Shown here piece after piece: positions 55,001 through 64,000 of a stretch of DNA of 64,000 bases (the first letter of the stretch is position 1; every line of letters starts with the position of its first letter). The stretch covers positions 13,570,501 to 13,634,500 of the forward strand of contig CM061102.1 of NCBI GenBank assembly GCA_030770545.1. Direction: 5' to 3'. The stretch comes from Macropodus opercularis. Taxonomy: Eukaryota > Chordata > Actinopteri > Anabantiformes > Osphronemidae. The notes beneath the pieces were generated by a model that was not told the origin of the DNA, did no database searches, and saw only the letters and a list, made by a program, of their open reading frames with translations. Both the position numbers and the translations under genes were made by a program.

Positions 55001-58000
55001 CATATCTGGTTCCATCTACACTTGCAATATCTTGACTAACCGGTTAATTGCTTTCACCAGTGCTTTTCCTTCCTCTGCTGGTGTTTATACTCCACCTCTC
55101 CAGTCATTTTACCTCCGAGGATTGTTGCTTTGTATTCTGGCACTTTTCCATGACTTTTGATTAGAGGAGAGTTCAATAACTTTTTTTTTTGTTGAATTGT
55201 CTTGTTTTTGTTCTATGAGGGACATTTGAATTAGACCTCTTCATCACACCGATCCAAGCAGATTCCTCTGATAAAGCAAAATCGGGGACCTCAGATTTTG
55301 CTCATTGGAACCCTTACTGGAATCCATTGTGTCATGTGCCCCATCCCTCCACTGTTACCGTGAGTGGATTGACCATAGATCCAGACCATGTACCTCCTCT
55401 GCTCTCATCCAAATATCTTCCGCCTCCTCATTTTATTTAGTTTTCTTTGATCTTGTCTATTAACCCCCTTCGTCTTGTTTCTCATGCTCACCAGCCGCTG
55501 CCTTCACCTACGTCAACATCTAGTGTAGTGTGTTTAAATACACTCTTTAACCTCGGTCGAACCTCCCTCCGTCTTCACACCTCTCCGCTACAATTGACTC
55601 CCACCAGCTGCAGCTGTTCACACCTCATCCACCTGGTGACTACTCTGCCCCCCCTCCCACTGAGGACCCCGCTCAGGCCACAGCTTCGGACCAGTCACCA
55701 CCCACCCCCCTCTGCCTCTCTCTGGACCAGGTCGGGAGAGAACTACGGAAGAACAAGGCCAGGAAGGCCACAGGCCCTGACAACATCAGCTCCAGGCTCC
55801 TCAGGGAGTGTGCAGACCAGCTCAGTGAGGTGGTCCTGTACCTGTTCAACCTGAGTCTGAGCCTGGAGAGGGTCCCGGCTCTGTGGAAGACCTCGTGTAT
55901 TGTTCCGGTTCCAAAGATACCACATCCCAGGGAGCCGAACTACTACAGACCCGTGGCCCTGACCTCTCACCTGATGAAGACCATGGAGAGGATCGTCCTC
56001 AGCTACCTCCGCACCCAGGTGAGCTCGGCGCTGGACCCGCTGCAGTTTGCCTACCTGGCTCTGTCCTGGGCTGCCCACTGGAGTCCATCGAGGTGGTGGC
56101 CAATAGAAGGACGCGGGCGAAACTGTCGTCCATCATGGCCAACCCCTCCCACCCCCTGCACCAAACCGTGGAGGACCAACGCAGCTCGCACAGCGTGAGA
56201 CTGCTGCACCCGAAGTGCAGGACTGAGCTACCGGAGGTCCTTCATACCCACGGCAATAAGACTTTACAACAACACATCAACATGACTGGAAAGCATGTTT
56301 TATAGTGTGATGTGTGCCGTGCGGTGTCCATGTAGGATACCTTTCTTCTTTCACTTGCACTTTATGTTTAGATATGTAAATATTTTTTTTGTATATAATG
56401 TTCCTCTTTTTTGTAACTATTGTAATTATTGTAATTTTTTCCAACTGTCTCTCTGCTGCTGCTGGGACACCAGAATTTCCCCACTGCGGGATAAATAAAG
56501 ATCTATCTATCTATCTATCTAAACTGGGTCTGTGGTTCTGGTTATTTGGCTCCTTCATATCATTTCTGTTATAAGTAGACTTTTAAATTTGCAGCACAGC
56601 TCCTTCGTTGTAGAACGGCTTTAAATTATTAATTTATCACATGATTCACTTTGGATAATTTGTCATCTTCATTCTTAACATGAGCTTAGTAACAGTTTAA
56701 TTATCAACAGACCATTAAAGCAATTTGATGAAATTTAACATTGTGCTGTTTTCTACATTTAGCTTTTTTTTTATAATACTGAGTTGAATGTTTTGCTTTT
56801 TCTGCACATTGGACTCATTAGACTAAGCCCAAAAGAAAGATTTACTGTGAGAGCTGCTGCAGCATTTCTCCTGCTATCAGAGGTGCAACGTTAAGCAGTA
56901 ATAGTCGTCGTTCATGATCTGTAAACGTTCTGTTTGTACAATCTCCAGGTTTTGTATCCTTGAATTGAACCAATGCACCTACTTTCATTCCTGCTTTTAA
57001 AAGTGTTCTTTTTGTAATAGTGACATTTTAAAGAATGACACAATTACACATTTACAGAATGTTTCATGCAACAATTTGATGTTACAGCTATTTGACACAA
57101 AACTATTTCAGCATTTCTCTGTTGAGTGTTTTCTTCAGGAAAAGTGGTTTCTAGTTTTATATTGTCACAAATGCAACTGATTTGTTCACATATACGTTTC
57201 TATCACAGATCCTGTCATGGGTCCTGACCACAATCTCCAACAAACGCAAATGTGCTGATAATCACCAGCTATACTAGTGTATTAAATGTCAAAGTGTGTG
57301 GTTCTGCTGTGAATGATGAACTGATGTAGTGTCTGAGTTCAGTTTGTTTTAGGACATCTCTTCACTTCACTTCCAGACTCTGTCAGGCTGCTGGATGGCC
57401 CTGGGCTGTGTTCAGGCAGACTGGAGGTCCGGTCCAACCAGCGGTGGACCTCAGTGTGTGAAGCTGACTTTGACCAGCAGGATGCAGAGGTGGTCTGTAG
57501 GGAGCTTGGCTGTGGGGCTCCTTCAGCCCTCCAGGGGGCGCTCTATGGAGAAGTGGAGGCTCCAATGTGGTCCAAAGAGTTCCAGTGTGGAGGCCACGAG
57601 TCTGCTCTGCTGGACTGTAGCAGCTCAAACTCGGCTAGAACCACCTGCTCACCTGGCAAAGCTGTTGGACTCACATGCTTAGGTAGACGAGGAGCTGCAT
57701 CTTAGATGTGGTTCATTTCTGCAATAGTGAAGGTCATGCTATTGTTTTACTGATGACGCTCCGCTTTCTGTTCAGACCCTGTAAGGTTGGTGGGACGAGA
57801 CAGTCGCTGTGCAGGTGACCTGGAGCTGAAACATGAAGGAGAATGGAGACCAGTGGAAGGATATGACTGGACCCTGAAAGAAGCAGTTGTTTTCTGTAGG
57901 GAGCTGGACTGTGGATCTGCTGTTTCTGTAAAAGGGAGAAAATTGTTTTCAGACATACATGTTTGGTGGATCGAGTCTAACTGTCATCAGTCTGAATCTG

Positions 58001-61000
58001 CTCTGAGGAAGTGTAATATTTTAGTAGCACTCTCTTCCTCCATCTTGTCTCTTACCTGCTCAGGTGAGCTCATCATCAGGTCACATAGAAACACACAGGC
58101 ACATGTTTCATTTTTTATCTGTCACACATTTACAATCAGGACTGGAACATCTGTGCAGATGTTATCCGAACCTGAATCAGGTCAGTGCCTGGTGTTTCCC
58201 ATTATGCCCTGAGGTTTCACAGCAGGTAGAGGGAGATTGCAGCCTGGGTCTCATGAGCTTATTGTTTATTTTTGTATGTACATGTCAGAGCCAGTCGGAC
58301 AGAAAACAGAGTGAGCTGATCATATCAAACTTGGACAGAATGTGTTCAATGAAATGAACCCAGTCTAAGTTGGACCACAGTCAGGTTGTGATCTCAGTGG
58401 GTGTGGTCAGTCTCATCATTATCATGGTTGCTATCCCTGGTGCAATCAGAACAACCTGGAAGAGTCAGGAAAAGTTTTGAGGAAATTATTGCAGACCGGA
58501 ACACAACCTGGTCCAACGTGTCTCATCTGATTACAGATACAGAACACTGTACACAACCAGAACCAGACACAGGAACGGTCTGACCCTACATGCTGAAGAA
58601 CCATCCCTGTACATTAACCTGAACTTGTGTTAGTTCTGAGTCCAGTTTGTTTCAGGACATCTCTTCACTGAGTGTCTGCTGTCTTGTCTCTCGTTGTTTC
58701 TTCTTTCCAGACTCTGTCAGGCAGACTGGAGGTCCGGTCCAACCAGCGGTGGTCCTCAGTGTGTGAAGCTGACTTTGACCAGCAGGATGCAGAGGTGGTC
58801 TGTAGGGAGCTTGGCTGTGGGGCTCCTTCAGCCCTCCAGGGGGCGCTCTATGGAGAAGTGGAGGCTCCAGTGTGGTCCACAGAGTTCCAGTGTGGAGGCC
58901 ACGAGTCTGCTCTGTTGGACTGTAGCAGCTCAGACTCAGCTAGAACCACCTGCTCACCTGGCAAAGCTGTTGGACTCACCTGCTCAGGTAGACGAGGAGC
59001 TGCAGCTTAGATGTGGTTCATTTCTGTAATAGTCAAGGTCATGCTATTGTTTTACTGATGACGCCCCGCTTTCTGTTCAGAACCTGATGTGATCAGGTTG
59101 GTGGGAGGTGACAGTGGCTGTGCTGGTAGACTAGAGCTGAAACATGAAGGTGAATGGAGACCAGTAGATGGATCTGACTGGATCCTGAAGGAAGCAACTG
59201 TTATCTGTAGAGAGCTGGACTGTGGTTCTGCTGTTTCGTTAGAATTCGGAGAGTCCTCAGGCAGATCTGTGTGGTGGCTCAATTCTGCTTGTGTTAAGTC
59301 TGGATCTGCTCTGAGGGAGTGTGTAAAATCATCATCTTCTGCTACCTCGAACCTGAACCTCACCTGCTCAGGTAAGATCATTAGTGACATTATCAAGGTA
59401 CTTAGCATAAATACTGTTGTTATGTGGTCTGTTCTCAGTAGGTCTAGTCAGTCTCCAGCTAGTGGTCCTACTGTTAGTTGGATTAACAAACAACATATGT
59501 TTCATTAATTTGTGGACAGAGCTGCTGAGCAATAAAAATGATTTCTAAAGTTAATTTTTAACAGAAGTCATCTTAAAGCAGGTTTAAGTCTTTACTGAAC
59601 ATGAAAATGCATCTACTTAGAAAACCAACAAATCCCATTGGATACAGTGTAGAGGAAACCCTTCATACAGTCTCCACCAGAACCAGGCTCAAGGTGGGAC
59701 ACCATCGGCCCCAACTTGCTGAACGCCAGAGCTAGTTTTTGAGTGTATGAAGATTCATGCTAACATGAACAAACTGGAATCTGTTCATTCATTCAGGGTT
59801 AAAGCAGTAAGAGTCGTCGTTCATGATCTGTAAACATTCTGTTTGTGCAATTCTGAGGTTTTGTTGAGTGTCTGTTTTGGATTCTTGAGTTGAACCAATG
59901 CACCTACTTTCATTCCTGCTTTTAAAAGTGTTCTTTTTTGTAATAGTGACATTTTAAAGAATGACACTACTACACATTTACAGAATGTTTTATACAACAA
60001 TTTGATGTTACAACTATTTGAGACAAAACTGTTTCAGCATTTCTTTGTTGAGTGTTTTCTTCAGGAAAAGCTGTTTCTAGTTTCATATTGTCACAAATGC
60101 AATTGATTTGTTCACATATACGTTTCTATCACAGATTTCCAATTTTTTTTATCTAGGGTCTGAGTCCAGTTTGTTCCAGGACATTGCTTAGTGAAGCGTC
60201 TGCTGTCTTTTCTTACTTTGTTTCATGTCTCCAGACTCTGTCAGGCTCCTGGATGGTCCTGATCTGTGTTCAGGCAGACTGGAGGTCCGGTCCAACCAGC
60301 GCTGGTCCTCAGTGTGTGAAGCTGACTTTGACCAGCAGGATGCAGAGGTGGTCTGTAGGGAGCTTGGCTGTGGGGCTCCTTCAGCCCTCCAGGGGGCGCT
60401 CTATGGAGAAGTGGAGGCTCCAGTGTGGTCCAAAGAGTTCCAGTGTGGAGGCAACGAGTCTGCTCTGCTGGACTGTAGCAGCTCAGACTCGGCTAGAAGC
60501 ACCTGCTCACCTGCCAAAGCTGTTGGACTCACCTGCTCAGGTAGACGAGGAGCTGCAGCTTAGATGTGGTTAAATTCTGTTGTATTGAAGGTCACTCTGT
60601 TGTTTTACTGATGACGCTCTGCTTTCTGTTCAGAACCTGATGTGATCAGGTTGGTGGGAGGAAACAGTCGCTGTGCAGGTGCACCGGAGCTGAAACATGA
60701 AGGTGAATGGAGACCAGTGTTTGCATCTTTCTGGAGCCTAAAGGAAGCAGCTGTTGTCTGTAAAGAGCTGGACTGTGGTTCTGCTGTTTCTCTAGAACAG
60801 TCTGAAGAGTCCTCAGATAGACCTATGTGGACAATCAGTACTGGCTGTGTACAGTCTGGATCTGCTCTGAGGGAGTGTGTAACAACATACAATTACTTTT
60901 CCTTCACCCACAATCTTACCTGCTCAGGTGAGTTCATCAGGGACATCATCTGTAACATTTCTTATAGGGATCCTTCTTATTTTGACTTCATATATTTCTA

Positions 61001-61876
61001 AAGGAGCAACGTCCTTTTAGTGACATCATATTGGTGACGTAATTTTGTTGACCACCTTTCATCTTTCTTGTGTTTACAGACATACTTTATCAGCCAATTA
61101 TCTCTGTTTACTCTGTGGGCGGGGTCTTCCAGGCACATCAGCAGGGGTATCAGGTATTGAGAGGTTCCAGCCTCACAATCAGCTGCTCCATCCAGCCACA
61201 GTACCCAGGAGGCTCCTTCCAGCTCACCTTGACTTCCTCCTCCTCCAAGGCAGAACACAACTATACCCAACCAGCTGTCAATCACTCTGCTCACTTCCTG
61301 TTTTCTGCCACAGAGCCCTCCCACCAGGGACACTACACCTGTGTTTATCAGGTGCACGTTTTTTCCTATAATTTCACCTCTGAGAGTCGTCGGCTGTTTG
61401 TCAGTGTCTCAGGTAAGTTAAAACTGAGAACCTTAAATGTCACTTAAGGAAAGCAGGCATGAGAGGAGACAGTAGGACAGTAAACACCTGAGGTAACAAG
61501 AAGCTAAGGGGTTAAGAGTGTGAGGGACAGGTCAAACAGCAGCATCAGGTCAGTCCTGTCTGTGTTTGGTCTTTTGGGCTTGTGATGACTGTGCATGTGT
61601 TTGATCAGATCCAGCGGTGATTCTCTTCAAAGTGGTTTTCCTGCCTCTGACTCTGCTGCTGCTCAGCGCTGCCCTTTACTTGTACTGTGAGGTACTGGTG
61701 CTGCACTCTGTTTATTGGACTGAGTAGAGGAGGAAGGAGGAAGTCACCTCTGTGCTGTCATGTCTCTCCAGGTCACCAGGGGGCAGATGTCCACCAGACA
61801 GAAGGACACTGAGCTGGTGAACTGTCCGCTGGGTGTTGGTGCAGCTGTAGATGAAGGAGCTCGGGGAGCAGAGTAG
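52001..61876 (+). CDS. SRCR-repeat receptor with Ig-like domain (CD163/M130-like), type I membrane protein
   Basis: Probable immune-type scavenger receptor. Exons: 52001-52043 (signal peptide with nine leucines), 53049-53081, nine SRCR exons 53163-53441, 53783-54088, 54182-54472, 57377-57682, 57776-58063, 58711-58987 (broken), 59081-59371, 60235-60540, 60634-60927, then an Ig-like exon 61080-61412, TM exon 61609-61691 and tail 61772-61876. All exons up to the Ig domain are phase 1, so skipping the broken exon keeps frame and gives 985 aa. SRCR exons alternate between about 96-aa six-cysteine domains and 102-aa eight-cysteine group B domains. The Ig domain has SCSIQP and GHYTCVYQ cysteines. 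The tail (about 35 aa) has no ITAM or ITIM. Group B SRCR receptors include CD163, CD5/CD6 and WC1; an SRCR-Ig combination is unlike mammalian CD163. The small exon at 53049 has a weak donor (GTTGAA). Confidence 0.82.
53163..57682 (+). repeat. SRCR super-unit copy 1 (four exons)
   Basis: Order: six-Cys exon, intron alpha (341 bp), eight-Cys exon, 93-bp intron, six-Cys exon, intron beta (2.9 kb, LINE-bearing), eight-Cys exon. The same order, with recognisably homologous introns, recurs at 57776-60540. The copies are linked by another 93-bp intron. Confidence 0.8.
55640..56521 (+). mobile_element. internally deleted non-LTR retrotransposon (LINE)
   Basis: Reverse-transcriptase N-terminal text of a jockey/Rex/L2-type fish LINE is readable at about 55710-56055 (ARKATGPDNISSRLL, VPALWKTSCIVPVPK, YRPVALTSHLMKTMERIVL, LDPLQFAYL). 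The catalytic FADD region is missing: sequence jumps near 56060 to the C-terminal end (CPLESIEVVANRRTRAKL, MANPSHPLHQTVEDQRSS), with frame changes. The 3' end reads ATAAATAAAG followed by a TCTA-repeat tail ending at about 56521. It lies in the sense orientation within intron 5 of the SRCR-Ig gene. It is a dead copy. Confidence 0.85.
57776..60540 (+). repeat. SRCR super-unit copy 2 (four exons)
   Basis: Second copy of the four-exon unit: 57776-58063, 58711-58987 (broken), 59081-59371, 60235-60540. Intron alpha shares the CACATAGAAACACACAGGCA block and the block before the eight-Cys exon with copy 1; intron beta (863 bp) matches both ends of the 2.9 kb intron of copy 1 but lacks its central 2 kb. 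A further six-Cys exon (60634-60927) follows. Confidence 0.8.
58711..58987 (+). pseudogene. broken SRCR exon (29-bp deletion)
   Basis: This eight-Cys SRCR exon is 277 bp, whereas its three sisters are each 306 bp. Alignment by eye places a 29-bp deletion between two TCAGGC direct repeats near the exon start, removing the region around the first cysteine. Spliced in the usual phase 1 it meets a stop at 58764-58766. Donor and acceptor remain intact. If included it truncates the receptor; if skipped the frame is preserved. Confidence 0.85.
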
Positions 61877-64000
61877 GACATCCAAGGAGTTCACCTCACG
61901 TCCAGAGGGACTGGAGTCATTTGATCCTGACGTTGCTTCTAAATAATGAGGCTGTGGTCCATACGCCTGCTTCATTTGCTTCACGCTTTCTTTATTCGTC
62001 TGCCTTTGGAGGGTTTGTTTTGGATAAAAGGGCTTCGCTGCAGTGAATTAATGTATAATACTGGAAGCAATAAATAGATATTTACAGACAACAGGCATGT
62101 GGACCTTAAACAACAACATACATGCATGAACCCTTTTGGGGATGAGGCTCGTTCCTCTGGTCTTTAGTTCTTGGCTAATGTTACTGTCTTGTTTTGTTGT
62201 TTAGCTCTAATGTTTGTCAGTGAAGTCATCAGTTAGTGGTTGTGTCTGGAGATTTATTCTGTGATGTAATTAAACCTTTATCCTGGATTAATTTAGCCCA
62301 GATGCGCATTGAATTAATTTACTATGGAGATTTATTCTGTGAATTACTCCTGGTTAACATCCAGTAAAAGTAAGTTTTAGTGACTCATCTTTTAGTTTGT
62401 CTGTGTTTTATATTTGAAATGAATGGTTTCTGCATATATGTTTCCTCATTTATGTCAGTCTGCATTAAATAGTTTGAAATTTGTCTGTTTCTTATTTTAT
62501 TTGTGATTGATGTTATTTACAATCACTACTAAGCTGTTACCAACTTTCAATGTCAGTTTCAGTCAAGTCCCTGTGAGGCTCTATTCACTCCAAAATCTAC
62601 AGCTGCTAAAGATTCAGTCAGTAATAATAATCTCACTAAGCAGCAAAATATTATATAAATAGGCTTGACTTTGAACTGCAGGTTCATGTGGACATATTGT
62701 GAAGTGTGGATTTTCCCTGCCAGTGCTCCAGTGACATGAATGTACCGTAGTAACAGAGAGCAGCCTGCCCCCAGGTTTCTGTTCTGGGCTGAGAAGAAAG
62801 GAATCATCCAGCTGTTCACTACTTTCGATGTTCAGCACAGACCAGAAAACTACGCACTAGTCAACACTGACAGTTGTTGTGATTGCTGAAGTAGTTTTTG
62901 GTGATAAGTAGACTTTTACCACACAGGGAATATTCATTTCAGGTCTCAACCAGCTAGAGCCTAAATCATGTGAACGTGACTTAGTCACACACAATCCAGT
63001 TCTTTGTCATCAATGAGGAGAGAGAGGCTTCGGGAACTTAAAGAAACCCCTAAAATACGATTAAAATGAGGAAGCTGTAAAAGCCAAAAGCAGATAATAA
63101 AGATGTTACACAATATGGTAATGAATATAAATGTCTGCTCTGGTCACGTGAAGGAGACAGAGCCGACAAGTGATAAAGGAGAAAGGAGACAAGAGAAGTA
63201 GAAATCAAGATAAAGAAGTGATGGAAGCTCAGACTAGCTTTGTTTTAATCTACATTTGCAAGCAGAATGACGTAACTGAGTGGGCGAGGGAGTAGCAGTG
63301 AGGTGGCGGCTGTCAGTAGGGCAGACAGAGGTTTTGTAATTGGTGCAGACAGTTACAGTAAATACTGAAGGCAACAGTACACAAACAACATGAGCCACAA
63401 CTTGTCATTGTTGACTTGTAGGTCACGGAGTAGCAAAGTTTTTCAACTCCTCCTGACTTAACGAGGGTGTACGGAAATCATACAGTTCATTCAAATATTT
63501 GCATCTCGTGGGCTACAGAAAAGGTCTTTTATGAATCTTTGCATCTGTGCACAGTTGAAACACCATAAATTGTATACAATTTTCATAATATGTATACAAA
63601 TATTAGTTTTTACTTTTTAAAATTCCCCAAACTCAGCAAAAACCAGTAAGAAGATATTTTTATAATAATTTATTTAACATTCAAATCTTGGATATCCATA
63701 CTGTATATCAGGTACAGATATTTACAGTATATCAAATGTATATTTCACAGTACAAGAGCGGTCATATGATTTGCGTTATTTTTCCAAAAGAAGTTAATGC
63801 TCAAATGCATTTCTGGAAGATGATGGTACTTCCTTATGCTGCAGAACACAATGCAGATTTAGACTCACGACATTTACTTACATGGCATCTTCACAAATGT
63901 CCTGGATTCAGTTGCATGGGTGAAGGAGCCTATGGTCAGTTTGCATGTTTCATCACAAAACTCTCTAATGATTCTCACACTTGCTTGCAGCTATTGCTTG
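61877..64000. other. 3' flank of the SRCR-Ig gene
   Basis: A poly(A) signal AATAAA at 62069-62074, 193 bases after the stop codon, probably ends the SRCR-Ig transcript. Beyond it the sequence is AT-rich with no recognised gene, repeat family or exon to the window end. Confidence 0.55.

Noticed and set aside
62559..62838. Minus-strand frames of 74-86 codons near the right edge
   Set aside because: No domain, no splice partners, ordinary composition.

Overview
The window reads as the genome of a ray-finned (teleost) fish. All recognisable genes are intron-bearing vertebrate genes with short introns. The repeats are fish-like: dinucleotide and CTG microsatellites, two fish-type LINE remnants, one of them with a GAATT-type 3' tail, and a small inverted-repeat DNA transposon. 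There are no bacterial, phage or CRISPR features. I rebuilt gene models by hand from splice sites, reading phase and family motifs.

Layout. (1) 1-17.1 kb, minus strand: the 5' end of dscam (signal-peptide exon at 16.22-16.26 kb, then a 12.7 kb intron, exons 2 and 3 at 3.0-3.56 kb); the rest of the gene lies left of the window. Its leader region carries CT and CAG/CTG repeats, and the introns hold stretches that look like conserved regulatory DNA. (2) 17.1-27.4 kb: intergenic. (3) 27.4-40.4 kb, minus: two tandem TMPRSS2-like genes, each with 12 coding exons (482 and 480 aa: PPxY-containing tail, TM segment, LDLa, SRCR, trypsin domain with intact catalytic triad). (4) 41.5-45.2 kb, minus: complete acat1 (mitochondrial acetoacetyl-CoA thiolase, 12 exons, 420 aa) with a CRE/CCAAT promoter. 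(5) 45.5-48.5 kb, minus: complete secreted matrix metalloproteinase (10 exons, 494 aa). (6) 48.5-52 kb: intergenic, with a broken coiled-coil coding fragment. (7) 52.0-62.1 kb, plus: a type I membrane receptor gene with nine SRCR exons (one broken), one Ig-like domain, a TM segment and a short tail. It is built from a duplicated four-exon super-unit and has a LINE in one copy's intron. (8) 62.1-64 kb: nothing recognised.

The genes do not form one pathway. dscam is a neuronal adhesion molecule. The two TMPRSS2-like proteins are surface proteases. The MMP acts on extracellular matrix. acat1 is housekeeping mitochondrial metabolism. The SRCR-Ig receptor is probably an immune-type scavenger receptor. 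The gene order joins genes that in human sit on 21q22 (DSCAM, TMPRSS2) and 11q22 (ACAT1, MMP cluster).

The strongest items for a second look are the SRCR-Ig receptor locus (a higher-order exon repeat, alternating eight-cysteine domains and six-cysteine domains lacking one disulfide, and a 29-bp microhomology deletion that breaks one exon) and the mosaic divergence of the tandem tmprss2 pair.
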